Shown here piece by piece: positions 41,466-51,031 of a stretch of 64,000 nucleotides of DNA (position 1 is the stretch's first letter; each line of letters opens with the position of its first letter). The stretch is from Nocardia cyriacigeorgica (lineage in GTDB: Bacteria; Actinomycetota; Actinomycetes; Mycobacteriales; Mycobacteriaceae). The notes under the pieces are model-generated. The model had not been told where the DNA came from, ran no database searches, and was given only the letters and a program-made list of their open reading frames with translations. The position numbers and the translations under genes were made by a program. The DNA lies in contig NZ_JARWNX010000064.1 of NCBI RefSeq assembly GCF_029868385.1, positions 124,001 through 188,000 on the forward strand, written 5' to 3'.

Positions 41466-43337
41466 TCAGCCGAGCGGGACCCAGCCATTGCGATCGGCGT
41501 CGGCGCCCGGACCGACCCGACCCTGATTCTGGTTCAGATCGCTGATCAGTTCCGCGACCGGATGCGAATCGCTGTAGTGGTAGCCCTGGGCCAGCGCGAA
41601 ACCGAGTTCGGTGAGCACCGCGGCCTGGTATTCGGTCTCCACGCCCTCGGCGATCACTTGCAGGTCCAGCGATTTACTCAGCGCGGCGATCACCCCGAGC
41701 AGCGGCGGCGCGGGTGAATCCGAGCGGATCGCGGCCACGAAGGACTGGTCGACCTTGATGATGTCGCTGGGCAGCGTGGCCAGCCTGCTCAGCGAGGAGT
41801 AGCCGGTGCCGAAATCATCGATGGCGATGCGCACGCCACGGTCGCGCAGCGTGTGCAGATTCGTGATGGCGGTCTGTGATTCGGCGGCGAGTTCGCTCTC
41901 GGTCACTTCGAGCACCAGCTGATCGGCGGGCCATCCGGTGCTGTTCAGGATGTCGGTGACCCGATCCGCGTACCCGGTCTCGGCCAGCTCGAGCCCGCTC
42001 ACATTGACATTGAGGGTGAGATCGAGTTGGGCGAAGGTTTCCTGGAGCCGCGCGGCGTCGGCGCAGGCCCTGCGCAACACCAGTTCGTCCAGATCGGAGA
42101 TGAGGTCGTATTCCTCGGCCACCCGGATCAGGCCCTCGGTGGTGACGTCGGGCTGCGCGCTCGACGACCACCGCAGCAGCGCCTCCACCCCGACCGCCTT
42201 GCCGCCGCCCTCGCTCAGGCTGACGATCGGCTGATAGTGCACATCGAGCGCGCCCCGGTCGATGGCCTCGCGCAGTTCCACCGCCAGCGGCAGCTGCCGC
42301 GAGGATTCCAGCACCGTCCGGTTGCGTCCGGCCTGCTTGGCCCGGTACAGCCCCACATCGGCGCGGCTCACCAGCAGCGAACCGGATTCGCCCGGCTGCC
42401 AGGACGTCACACCGGCCGAGCAGCCGGTGGTGACGGCGGCGCGCAGCTGTTCGGTCAGCAGGATCGCGGCCTGTTCGGTGGTGCCGGGCAGCAGCAGGGC
42501 GAAGACGTCGCCGCCGTAGCGGGCCAGCCGCTGATCGGGGGCGAGCAGTTTGCCCCAGGTATCGGCCACGCGCTGGAGGACGGCGTCACCGGCGCGGTGC
42601 CCGAGATGGTCGTTGACCTTCTGGAACCGGTCCAGATCGACCAGGACCAGCGCGAGCCCCTCCTCGGAGCGGGTGGCGTTCTCGATGGCGGTATTGAGGG
42701 CCCGATCGAATCCGCGCCGGTTCAGCAGTCCGGTCAGCACATCGATATCGGCTTGTGAGGCCATCCGGGTGAGAATCCCGACGACGACGCCGACACCGAA
42801 GGTCACCCCGGCCGGGATCAGGCCCGACCACCAGGGCAGCCCGTCACGGGTCGGCAGCACCAACAGACAGGCCGCCATGGCGAACGCGATATGCGCCATC
42901 GCCAGCGGCCAGACGAAGAACAGCGCCGCATCACAGGCCACGAACACATAGAACGAGGCGAGCGTGATCGCGCCGACCGTGTTCGGGAAGGCGTAAACGG
43001 CGATGGTGACCAGGATCGTCGCGATGGCGACGTAGCCGTGGTGGATGCTGTGCGGCAGCCGCGGACCCCAGCCCAGCAGGCTGATGCCGAGCAGTAGTGC
43101 GACCGCGGCCGCACTGCCCACCAGCGGGCGATTGCCCTCGTCGCCGGGCGCGACGGCCGTGATCACCAGGCCGAGCGCACCACCCATCACATAGAAGGCC
43201 CCCGTGGTCCTCGACATGACCATGGCCGTCGCCAACGCAGACGCGGCCCGCACCCGGGTCCGGGTATCGCCGCGAGACCCGATTCCTCGCACGACCGACA
43301 GCCTAGACAAGACCCGACCCCCCGGTTGCCACATCAC
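41466..43337 (-). CDS. Membrane-bound c-di-GMP phosphodiesterase with degenerate GGDEF and intact EAL
   Basis: Signalling protein of 623 residues at most. Seen: about six hydrophobic segments in the first 210 residues, a GGDEF domain with DVLTGLLNRRGFD and the active-site motif altered to GGDVF, then an EAL domain with all key pieces: VEALLRW, NVNVSG, EVTESEL, DDFGTGYSS, IKVDQSF and AEGVETE. Family knowledge: GGDVF is expected to abolish cyclase activity, while the EAL set predicts c-di-GMP hydrolysis; the degenerate domain may bind GTP as a regulator. Start is uncertain: GTG 43337, ATG 43334 or GTG 43292. It lies between the MFS gene and serS. Confidence 0.88.
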   Translation of the reverse strand: MMWQPGGRVLSRLSVVRGIGSRGDTRTRVRAASALATAMVMSRTTGAFYVMGGALGLVITAVAPGDEGNRPLVGSAAAVALLLGISLLGWGPRLPHSIHHGYVAIATILVTIAVYAFPNTVGAITLASFYVFVACDAALFFVWPLAMAHIAFAMAACLLVLPTRDGLPWWSGLIPAGVTFGVGVVVGILTRMASQADIDVLTGLLNRRGFDRALNTAIENATRSEEGLALVLVDLDRFQKVNDHLGHRAGDAVLQRVADTWGKLLAPDQRLARYGGDVFALLLPGTTEQAAILLTEQLRAAVTTGCSAGVTSWQPGESGSLLVSRADVGLYRAKQAGRNRTVLESSRQLPLAVELREAIDRGALDVHYQPIVSLSEGGGKAVGVEALLRWSSSAQPDVTTEGLIRVAEEYDLISDLDELVLRRACADAARLQETFAQLDLTLNVNVSGLELAETGYADRVTDILNSTGWPADQLVLEVTESELAAESQTAITNLHTLRDRGVRIAIDDFGTGYSSLSRLATLPSDIIKVDQSFVAAIRSDSPAPPLLGVIAALSKSLDLQVIAEGVETEYQAAVLTELGFALAQGYHYSDSHPVAELISDLNQNQGRVGPGADADRNGWVPLG

Positions 43338-43378
43338 AGGAATCGGACATCAGGACCGACCATGGCCGAACACGCGGG

Positions 43379-44641
43379 CTACTTCGGGACCGTCAACACG
43401 TCGGTACCGACGAACGGAACCAGCGCATCGGGCACCCGCACCGAACCATCGGCCTGCTGGTGGTTCTCCAGCAGCGCCACGATCCATCGGGTGGTGGCCA
43501 ACGTGCCGTTGAGCGTCGCGGCGATCTGCGGTTTGCCGTTCTCGTCGCGGTAACGCACCGACAGCCTGCGGGCCTGGAAGGTGGTGCAGTTCGAGGTGGA
43601 GGTGAGTTCCCGGTAGGTCTGCTGGGTCGGCACCCAGGCCTCACAGTCGAACTTGCGGGCGGCCGAGCTGCCGAGATCGCCCGCCGCGACATCGATGATC
43701 CGGTAGGGCACCTCGATGGCGGCGAGCATCTCGCGTTCCCAGGCCAGCAGCCGCTGATGTTCGGCGTCGGCGTCCTCGGGACGGCAGTAGACGAACATCT
43801 CGACCTTGTCGAACTGGTGCACCCGGATGATGCCGCGGGTGTCCTTGCCGTAGCTGCCCGCTTCCCGGCGGAAGCACGACGACCAACCGGCGTAGCGCTT
43901 GGCGCCGCCGCTCAGGTCGAGGATCTCGTCGGAGTGGTATCCGGCCAGCGGCACCTCCGAGGTGCCGACCAGGTACAGATCGTCATCGGCCAGGTGATAC
44001 ACCTCGGCCGAATGCTGGCCGAGGAATCCGGTGCCCGCCATGATCTCCGGCCGTACCAGTACCGGCGGGATCATCATGGTGAAACCGTTGGCCACCGCGC
44101 GCTGCGCCGCCAGCTGCAACAGGCCCAGCTGCAACAGCGCGCCGTAACCGGTGAGGAAGTAGAACCGCGCGCCCGAGACCTTCGCGCCGCGCTCCATATC
44201 GATCAGGCCGAGCGATTCGCCCAGCTCGAGATGATCTTTGGGGGTGAAGTCGAACTCGGGCGGCGTGCCGACGGTTTCCAGCAGGACGAAATCGGCTTCG
44301 CCACCCGACGGCGCGCCTTCCTGCACGACATTGGAGATGGCGCGCTGCGCGGCGTCGAGATCGGCGTCGGCGGCGTGCTGGGCCGCCTCGGCCTCCTTGA
44401 CCTTGGCCGACATCTCCGTGGCCTCGGCGAGCAGCGCCGGGCGCTCCTCCTTGCTCGCCTTACCGATCTTCTTGCCCATCGCCTTGTGTTCGGCGCGCAG
44501 ATTGTCGGCGGTGGCGACCGCGGCCCGGCGCGCGGCGTCGGCCTCGAGCAGCGCGTCGACGAGGGCGGGATCCTCGCCACGGGCCTGCTGCGAGGCGCGG
44601 ACGGCGTCGGGATGCTCGCGCAGGAATCGGAGGTCGATCAT
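43379..44641 (-). CDS. serS: Seryl-tRNA synthetase
   Basis: Class II aminoacyl-tRNA synthetase of 420 residues. Family knowledge: charges tRNA-Ser (and tRNA-Sec) with serine. Seen: N-terminal MIDLRFLREHPDAVR, an antiparallel coiled-coil arm (about 30-100), then class II motif 2 with YAGWSSCFRREAGSYGKDTRGIIRVHQFDKVE and motif 3 STSNCTTFQARRLSVRYR near the end. Matches Rv3834c by position, next to the septum-domain gene. Confidence 0.96.
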   Translation of the reverse strand: MIDLRFLREHPDAVRASQQARGEDPALVDALLEADAARRAAVATADNLRAEHKAMGKKIGKASKEERPALLAEATEMSAKVKEAEAAQHAADADLDAAQRAISNVVQEGAPSGGEADFVLLETVGTPPEFDFTPKDHLELGESLGLIDMERGAKVSGARFYFLTGYGALLQLGLLQLAAQRAVANGFTMMIPPVLVRPEIMAGTGFLGQHSAEVYHLADDDLYLVGTSEVPLAGYHSDEILDLSGGAKRYAGWSSCFRREAGSYGKDTRGIIRVHQFDKVEMFVYCRPEDADAEHQRLLAWEREMLAAIEVPYRIIDVAAGDLGSSAARKFDCEAWVPTQQTYRELTSTSNCTTFQARRLSVRYRDENGKPQIAATLNGTLATTRWIVALLENHQQADGSVRVPDALVPFVGTDVLTVPK

Positions 44642-44776
44642 GGCTGACCAGCCTAGTTGGCGGCACCCCCCGGACGTAATCGGATATCGGTTCGACCCCG
44701 TGGAACGCCGCCCCTACCGCGCGCCCGGATCACCGGATACTCGCCGCGACCCCGCCCGCAGGCGCATAGTTGTTCT

Positions 44777-46481
44777 GTGGCCACCACTTTCGACGACACC
44801 GCAATCGACAACGCATTGGCCGAACTGGCCGCGGGCGAGAAGGTGTGGGCGAGCACGCCGTTGCGCCGCCGCCGCGAACTCCTCGACGATCTGCATGCCC
44901 GTACCGCGCGCTTCGCCGCCGACTGGGTACGGGCCGCATGCACCATCAAACAGCTCGACGAAGACTCCGCGCTGGTCGGCGAGGAATGGATGTCGGGGCC
45001 GCTGACCCTGTTGCAGGCCACCACCGCACTCGCCGAAACGCTGCGCGCGCTCGAGTCCGGACGCAGCCCGCTCGACGGCATCTCCTTGACCTCCGCGCCC
45101 GGCGGCCGGGTCGCGGTGCCGGTACTGCCGCACGGGCCCCACGACAAACTGCTGCTCAGCGGGTTCTCCGGGGAGGTATGGCTGCGGAAGGGCGTCGATG
45201 CCGAGACCGCGCGGCGTAAGGCGGGACTCGCCCAGCTCGAACCGGCCGCGACGGGCGGGGTCGGCGTGGTCCTCGGCGCGGGCAACATCATGTCGATCGC
45301 CCCGCTGGACACCCTGTACGAGCTGTACGCGAACAACCGGGTCGTGGCGCTGAAGCTGAATCCGATCACCGATCCGCTGTTCACGGTGTTCGAGATGATC
45401 TTCGCCCCGCTCATCGAACTCGGCGTACTGCGCATCCTCACCGGCGGCGCGGCCGAGGGCGGCTACCTGGTGCGGCACCCCGACGTCGCGCATGTGCATA
45501 TGACCGGCAGCGCCCTGACCCATGACGCCATCGTGTGGGGCACCGGCCTCGATGCACTCGGAACGCCGACACGACCGGCGGCCGCTGCTGGACAAGCCGA
45601 TCACCAGCGAACTCGGCGGCGTCTCGCCTACCATCGTGGTGCCGGGCGAATGGTCCGAGGCCGATCTGCGCTACCAGGCCGCGCATGTGGCCACCCAGCG
45701 GCTGCACAACGGCGGCTACAACTGTGTGGCCGCGCAGACCGTGGTGCTGAGCGCACAGTGGCCGCAGAAGGAGCGGTTCCTGCGCGAGCTGCGCAAGGCG
45801 ATCGCCGAGGCGCCGCAGCGTCCGGCCTACTACCCGGGCAGCGATAAGCGGGTATCGGAGGCGCTGGCCTCGTATCCGGATGCCACCCGGCTCGGCCCCG
45901 GCAGGCTGCTGGTGGAAGATCTGCCCGCGGCCGACACCGCGCTGTTGCGCACCGAGTACTTCGCGCCCGTGCTCGGCGTCGTCGAACTGACCGCCACGAG
46001 CGGTGGTGAGTTCCTGTCACGGGCGGTGGACTTCGCCAATGATGAGTTGACCGGCACCCTCGGGGCGAACATCATCGCGCATCCGACCAGCATCAAACGG
46101 CTCGGTATCGCCTTCGACCGGGCGGTGGAGCGGCTGCGCTACGGCACCGTCGCGATCAACGCCTGGACCGGGCTCGCGTTCCTCACGCCCCGCGCGTCCT
46201 GGGGCGCCTACCCGGGGCACACCCTGGAGGATGTGCAGAGCGGCATCGGCATCGTGCACAACGCGCTGCTGCTCGACGATGTGGAGCGCACCGTCGTGCG
46301 CGGCCCGTTCCGCCCGGCGCCGCGTTCGGTGCTGCACGCGGAGTGGGCGCTCTCGCCCAAGCCGCCGTGGTTCGTCGACAACGCCACCGCCGCGTCCACC
46401 GGGCGCAGGCTCACCGAGTTCTACGCGGCGGGCAACCCGGCCCGGCTGCCGGGGGTGTTCGCCTCGGCACTGCGCGGGTGA
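44777..46481 (+). pseudogene. Aldehyde dehydrogenase-family gene interrupted by a +1 frameshift
   Basis: Two overlapping frames together encode one ALDH-like protein of about 567 residues. Frame one runs from the GTG at 44777 (MATTFDDTAIDNALAEL) to HVHMTGSALTHDAIVWGTGLDA, then becomes Ala/Arg noise. The second frame continues with ERRHDRRPLLDKPITSELGGVSPTIVVPGEW, carries the Cys motif NGGYNCVAAQTVV and runs to the TGA at 46481. Skipping one base at about 45557 (GAT GCA C TCG GAA) restores the reading frame. Both catalytic halves are otherwise intact and codon use looks normal, so this is either a very recent mutation or an assembly error. Function of the intact protein: NAD(P)-dependent aldehyde oxidation. 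Confidence 0.8.
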
Positions 46482-46558
46482 GGCGACACCCCCGGTCACA
46501 CGCCATAACCGACGGCCTCATGGCACGGTGGCGCACAACACTGCCATGATGGATCGCG

Positions 46559-47794
46559 ATGACCTCCGATAACGCGCCAACGCCCCCGCCGGTGCCCGAG
46601 CCCGCTCGGGACGGTGATCCGTCGCGGCCCACCGATGGCCGCTCCGCTCGCGGCTCCGCCGGTCGGCGTTCGTCCGGTGCCCCGTTCGGCCGGTCGAAAC
46701 CGCGGCAGGGACGGCCGTCGCAGGATGCGGCGGGCCCCGCGGAGGGCACCGATGCCGCGTCCGGGTCCAAGTTGCTGTTGTCCGCGCCGAAATTGCGCTG
46801 GGGCCTGCTCGCGGTCGCCGTCGGCGCGGTGACCGCGGCCATGGTGACGCTGTTCGTCACCGGCTTCGACAACGATTCCGGCCTGGAGGCGCACAACCCG
46901 GCCGTCGCCGTCCCGGCAGGCGCCGAGAAGACCTTCGGCACCGCCACCCGCGGCGACTGCCTCAGCTGGACCGCGCCCGACCGGTCCGATCTAGTCGAGG
47001 TCGACTGCGCCGACAAGCATATGTTCGAGGTCACCGCCGATATCGACCTGAGCAGGTATCCGGGCAAGGAATTCGGCCCCGGTTCACGCTTCCCGGATTC
47101 GCTGCGGTTCACCGAACTCAAAGAGGAGCACTGCGTCACCGCCGCGCAGCAGTACCTCGGCGGACAGTTCGATCCGCGCGGGCGCTTCGTCGTCGGCCTG
47201 ATGTACCCGAGCCCGGAGGGCTGGGCCAAGACCGGAGATCGCAAGCTGCGCTGCGGTCTTCAGGCCGCTGGTCTGACCGGTGCGGCGTCCGCACCGCTGC
47301 CGACCACCGGAACCGTGCGGGACAACGATCAATCCAAGGTGTTCGCGCCCGGCGTCTGCCTGGGCATCAACCAGAACCTGCCCACCGATCCGGTCGACTG
47401 CACCCAGCCGCATGCGGTGGAGATCGTGGCGACCGTCGATCTCGGCACGCGCTTCCAGGGACCGCCGCCGCCGAAGGAGGAGCAGGACAAGTTCGTCGAG
47501 GGTGAATGTGCCCGGCTGTCCACCGACTACCTGGGTGGCCCGGATGTGCTGCGCAACAAGACCTTGACGCTGTTCTTCGACTACATCGATGCGCGCAGCT
47601 GGCTGGCGGGCAGCCGCAAGCTCGACTGCATGGTCGGCAAGGGCGCCGATCAGGAAGGGTTCGCACCGATCACCGGATCGGCCAAGGGCGACATCCTGAT
47701 CAACGGCCAGGCTCCGGTTCCGCCGCCGAGCGACGGCCGCTACACCCCGCCGCCACTGCCCGGCGCCGCACCGCTGCCCGCGCAGCCGCGATAG
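46559..47794 (+). CDS. Membrane protein with septum-formation domain (Rv3835-like)
   Basis: Protein of 411 residues. Seen: an 80-residue Pro/Ser/Arg-rich cytosolic N-terminus, one membrane segment (WGLLAVAVGAVTAAMVTLFVTG), then two repeated extracytoplasmic halves with paired cysteines: GDCLSWTAP...VDCADKHMFEV...EEHCVTAAQQYLGG...LRCGLQA, and GVCLGINQ...VDCTQPHAVEI...GECARLSTDYLGG...LDCMVGK. This is the septum-formation family pattern with likely disulfides. A Pro-rich tail ends the protein. Location next to serS matches Rv3835. The molecular role is not established. Confidence 0.85.
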   Translation: MTSDNAPTPPPVPEPARDGDPSRPTDGRSARGSAGRRSSGAPFGRSKPRQGRPSQDAAGPAEGTDAASGSKLLLSAPKLRWGLLAVAVGAVTAAMVTLFVTGFDNDSGLEAHNPAVAVPAGAEKTFGTATRGDCLSWTAPDRSDLVEVDCADKHMFEVTADIDLSRYPGKEFGPGSRFPDSLRFTELKEEHCVTAAQQYLGGQFDPRGRFVVGLMYPSPEGWAKTGDRKLRCGLQAAGLTGAASAPLPTTGTVRDNDQSKVFAPGVCLGINQNLPTDPVDCTQPHAVEIVATVDLGTRFQGPPPPKEEQDKFVEGECARLSTDYLGGPDVLRNKTLTLFFDYIDARSWLAGSRKLDCMVGKGADQEGFAPITGSAKGDILINGQAPVPPPSDGRYTPPPLPGAAPLPAQPR

Positions 47795-47810
47795 GCGGTC
47801 GACGACGTCC

Positions 47811-48161
47811 ATGCCGGTCGCCATGTCCGAGGACCGCTTCGAAGAGCTGGTCGCCGACGCCCTCGATCTCATTCCGCCCGAACTCGCCCGAGCCATCGAC
47901 AATGTCGTGGTGCTGATCGAACCTCGCAATCCGGAGGATCCACATCTGCTCGGGCTGTATCACGGAATCGCGTTGACCGAGCGCGACAGTCAGTACGGTG
48001 GCGCGCTGCCGGATACGGTCACCATCTACCGAGATGCCCTGCTGGAGATATGCGCCGATGAGAACGAGGTGGTCGAGGAGGTGGCGATCACCGTGATCCA
48101 CGAGATAGCACACTATTTCGGGATTGACGAAGACCGGCTCCATCAGCTGGGATGGGGCTAG
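47811..48161 (+). CDS. Small zincin-like metallopeptidase (Rv3836-like)
   Basis: Protein of 116 residues of the metallopeptidase family I know as PF06262. Seen: VVLIEPRNPEDPHLLGLYHGIALTER in the middle and the zinc motif HEIAHYFGIDED (HExxHxxGxxD) at the C-terminus. Family knowledge: minimal metzincin-like fold, substrates unknown. It starts at ATG 47811 (or 47823), 16 bases after the Rv3835-like gene, so they are likely one transcript. Confidence 0.85.
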   Translation: MPVAMSEDRFEELVADALDLIPPELARAIDNVVVLIEPRNPEDPHLLGLYHGIALTERDSQYGGALPDTVTIYRDALLEICADENEVVEEVAITVIHEIAHYFGIDEDRLHQLGWG

Positions 48162-48332
48162 CCTTAGCCCGAGCTGTATGCGAACCTATGGATGGGGGTT
48201 CGCATCCGGCAGATAAGACCGGAAGAAACTCTGGACTCGAGGGAACCGATCGCGGTGCTGTCGCGTCCAATGTACTCGTAGGGGGAATTCTCGTGGTTCC
48301 ACCGAACAGCTACCACTAGAAGGAGTCGAGAC

Positions 48333-48665
48333 ATGATCGGCAACGTGCACGTCACACCGGAGATCATCCTCGCCGCGAGTGTCGAGCTGGATCTGCTCGC
48401 CGACCGTCTGGCAGGTGCGGCCGCTCTGGCAGGCCCGGCAACCCATGTCCTCCCCTCCGGCGCCGAGGAGGTGTCGCTGATGGCCGCCAACCACTTCAAC
48501 CACGCGGCCTTCACCCACGACAGGTCGGTCGCACAGGCCATCCTCGAATTGCACCACGCCGCCGCGATCCTGCGTACCCAGCTCGCGCAGTACCTGGCCG
48601 AGGACGCCACATCCGCTGGCATCGTCACGCTCACCGGCGCGCCGTTCACTTCGATCGTCGCCTAG
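48333..48665 (+). CDS. PE-family protein with type VII secretion signal
   Basis: Helical protein of 110 residues. Seen: two helices typical of PE proteins (VTPEIILAASVELDLLADRLAGAAAL and a second through HHAAAILRTQLAQYLAED), and the general type VII secretion signal YxxxD (Tyr87-Asp91) directly after the second helix. Family knowledge: PE proteins pair with PPE proteins and leave the cell through an ESX machine. The start is preceded by AAGGAG. First gene of a PE-PPE-EspG operon. Confidence 0.85.
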   Translation: MIGNVHVTPEIILAASVELDLLADRLAGAAALAGPATHVLPSGAEEVSLMAANHFNHAAFTHDRSVAQAILELHHAAAILRTQLAQYLAEDATSAGIVTLTGAPFTSIVA

Positions 48666-48713
48666 CCGACCGCTGATCCGGCTCCGAGCTTCACACAAGG
48701 GGAGAATCCAATC

Positions 48714-49886
48714 ATGACCGCAGGAATCACCGGGGTGTTCTGGCTGCCCCGCATGGCCGAGTTCAACTCCGTCGCGCTCAACGCGGGCGCGCACGCCGTT
48801 CCGATCTCCGCCGCCGCCACCTCGTGGGGGACGCTGACCGGCGCCTGGGTGGACGCGACCGCGACCGTCACGCGGGTGATGGCCGAGGTCGGCCTCGGCT
48901 TGCAGAGCATCAACGGCATCGGCGCGCTGGCCCGGCTCGGCGCCTTCACCGCCTGGGCCGGACAGCAGAGCGTCATGGCCGCCACGATGGGCAGCAAGGC
49001 CGCCGCCAACGCCACTGCCTACACCGTCGCCTCGCTCGCCATGCCGAGCCTGCCCGAGATCATCGCGACCAATACCGCCGTCGCCGTATCCGCCAACCCG
49101 GCCGGTGCGATGTCGGGTGCGTTCGAGGCGGCCGAAATCGCCAAGCACGCCATGGACATTCGCGCCGCACTGGTGATGGAAACCTACGAGGCCGCGACCA
49201 CCGCGACCGTCGTCACTCCCGGTGAGTTCATCAACCCGCCGCCGATCGCCAACGGTGCCGGTTCCGCCGATGCCGCCGCCAATGCCGATCAGGCCTTCCA
49301 GAGCGGCAGCGGCGATCCGGTGCAGACCGCACTCGCCGCCGCCGGTGCGGTGGTGCAGAACCCGGCGATCAGCAGTGCGGTCACCCAGGTCGCGAATGTG
49401 GCCGGTTCGGTGGCCACCAGTGGTGTGAGCACCGTCGGCAACCTGGGCGCCAATGCCATCGCCGCCGTCACCAGCTCGGGTGCGCCCGGCGCCTCGGCCA
49501 TGGCGCCGATGGGCATCGCGACCGGTGGCGCCGCAGCCGCCGCGGGCGCGTCCACGCGCGCCGCCGGTATGGGTGCCTCCGTCGGCATGGGCGGCAACAG
49601 CACGTTCAAGGTGCCGGAGGGCTGGGGCGCGCCGCCGGTCGGCAGCGGTGCTGGTGCCGCCGCTCCGGTCACCGAGGTCGCCGTCGCGCGTACCGAATCG
49701 GCCGCGCCGATCCGTCCCGCCAACAGTGGTCCAACCAGTCCGCTGATGGGTCGCGGTACGGCCAACTCCGAGGACGACGAGTCCGAGCACAATGGCGCCG
49801 ATTACCTGCGGGCCGACCACTTCACCGACGGCCGCCTCGCCGCCGACGGTGTCATCGGTGGCGATCCCGCCGGAACGGCCAAATGA
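48714..49886 (+). CDS. PPE-like protein, partner of the PE protein
   Basis: Protein of 390 residues. Seen: an N-terminal helical domain of about 180 residues with FWLPRMAEFNSVALNAGAHAVPISAAATSW (the PPE motif is degenerate, LPRM in place of PPE), AFTAWAGQQSVMAATMGSKAAANATAY and LPEIIATNTAVAVSANP in the order seen in PPE proteins; then a long Ala/Gly/Thr-rich region; and an acidic C-terminus with NSEDDESEHNGADYLRADHF. Family knowledge: forms a heterodimer with PE and is bound by EspG at its helical tip. GGGGAG precedes the ATG. Its stop overlaps the EspG start (ATGA). Confidence 0.82.
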   Translation: MTAGITGVFWLPRMAEFNSVALNAGAHAVPISAAATSWGTLTGAWVDATATVTRVMAEVGLGLQSINGIGALARLGAFTAWAGQQSVMAATMGSKAAANATAYTVASLAMPSLPEIIATNTAVAVSANPAGAMSGAFEAAEIAKHAMDIRAALVMETYEAATTATVVTPGEFINPPPIANGAGSADAAANADQAFQSGSGDPVQTALAAAGAVVQNPAISSAVTQVANVAGSVATSGVSTVGNLGANAIAAVTSSGAPGASAMAPMGIATGGAAAAAGASTRAAGMGASVGMGGNSTFKVPEGWGAPPVGSGAGAAAPVTEVAVARTESAAPIRPANSGPTSPLMGRGTANSEDDESEHNGADYLRADHFTDGRLAADGVIGGDPAGTAK

Positions 49887-50713
49887 CGGTACTCGGTGCC
49901 GGTCGCGGCCCGGCGACGCTCGGCGCCGTCACGCTGTCGCTCGACGAAATGCAGTTCCTGCTGGAACATTTGCAGATCGACGAGGTTCCCGTCGTGTTGA
50001 ACGCGATCGGGCGCTACGACAACGAGACGGCGCACGATGCGGCGCTGGCCGTGGCCGCCCAGTCGCTCACCGAACGGGAACTGCTCGACGGTGAGGTCGT
50101 GCACCCGGAACTCGCCGATCGGCTGCGCGGACTGTACCGCCCGCACTGGGTGATCGCGCTGCGGTTGGTCGTCGCCGGTCAGGTGAGCCGGATGTGTCTG
50201 TCGAAGGGCGACGATCTGGTGACCGTCGCCCTCCGCGGGCCCACGTCCTACGTGATCGACGAGGCCGACGAAGATCTGCCCGGCCCGGTCCTGTCGGCGC
50301 TCGGCCCCGCGGAGGGGCTCGAGCTCACCGGCATGAACGCGCCGACCGAGCAGCTGCTGCCGATCTTCGAGGATCTCGGTGACGCGGCGGCCACCACCGC
50401 CCGCCTCAGCGAGGTGTGCAATCCGCCGCGCGATGCGCAGGTACTCGCCTCGGCGCTGGTGCATCTCGAATCGCATGCCGAGATCGTCGGTGTGGTCTAC
50501 GGCGACGGCACCCGCGAAATCGCCGACAACCATATCGCCGTCTACAACACCCGCGCCGGTCGCTTCATCGCGACGGCCAGCATGTCCGACGACGGCGTCA
50601 AATGGACCTCGTTCAGCAGCGGCAACAATGCCCGCTTGCGTACGGCGCTCCTGGATCTGATCAATTCCCTGCCGGAACGCGAGGATTTTCCGGGTAATCC
50701 GGCCCTGGCCTGA
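49883..50713 (+). CDS. EspG-family ESX secretion-associated chaperone
   Basis: Cytoplasmic protein of 276 residues. Seen: LSLDEMQFLLEHLQIDEVPVVL at the start, ERELLDGEVVHPELADRLRGLYRPHWVIALRLVV, RGPTSYVIDEADEDLPGPVLSALGP, and a C-terminal DPxL-free helical end; overall order fits EspG. Family knowledge: EspG binds the PPE partner of a PE/PPE pair and keeps it soluble for one particular ESX system. ATGA overlap with the PPE gene means coupled translation. No ESX core component is present in this window. Confidence 0.82.
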   Translation: MTVLGAGRGPATLGAVTLSLDEMQFLLEHLQIDEVPVVLNAIGRYDNETAHDAALAVAAQSLTERELLDGEVVHPELADRLRGLYRPHWVIALRLVVAGQVSRMCLSKGDDLVTVALRGPTSYVIDEADEDLPGPVLSALGPAEGLELTGMNAPTEQLLPIFEDLGDAAATTARLSEVCNPPRDAQVLASALVHLESHAEIVGVVYGDGTREIADNHIAVYNTRAGRFIATASMSDDGVKWTSFSSGNNARLRTALLDLINSLPEREDFPGNPALA

Positions 50714-50740
50714 TCGACCGATCCGTCAATCCATCCGCGC

Positions 50741-50775
50741 ACCGCGCCCGGTCACGCCACACGACCGGGCGCGGT
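50741..50775 (+). terminator. Terminator of the PE-PPE-EspG operon
   Basis: Perfect 13-bp inverted repeat (50741-50753 with 50763-50775) with a 9-base loop, 28 bases after the espG-like stop and followed by GTCGTTT. Confidence 0.8.
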
Positions 50776-50969
50776 GTCGTTTCGCGGCCCTGTCCTCGGC
50801 CCCAGGTGTCCGCCCACCCGCCGACTCCGGCAGGCAGCGACCGCGGGCCCGACAGGGAAGACACGGCATCGTTTTCGGGTACCGACAGCCGAATGGACCG
50901 CGATATCGATTCGGCACGACAAGGATTCGGATCCGACCGTCGACTCGGATGCGAGTTCGACCCGCTCAG

Positions 50970-51031
50970 CCGTCGAGTCGGGCACGCACCGATTCGGCCC
51001 ACGTCCGTCGAGTCGCGCACGCCCGATTCGG
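50970..51031. repeat. Imperfect 27/28-bp direct repeat
   Basis: CCGTCGAGTCGGGCACGC at 50970 and CCGTCGAGTCGCGCACGC at 51005 both continue into CCGATTCGG, 35 bases apart, with one substitution and one single-base indel. The role is unknown. Confidence 0.7.
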
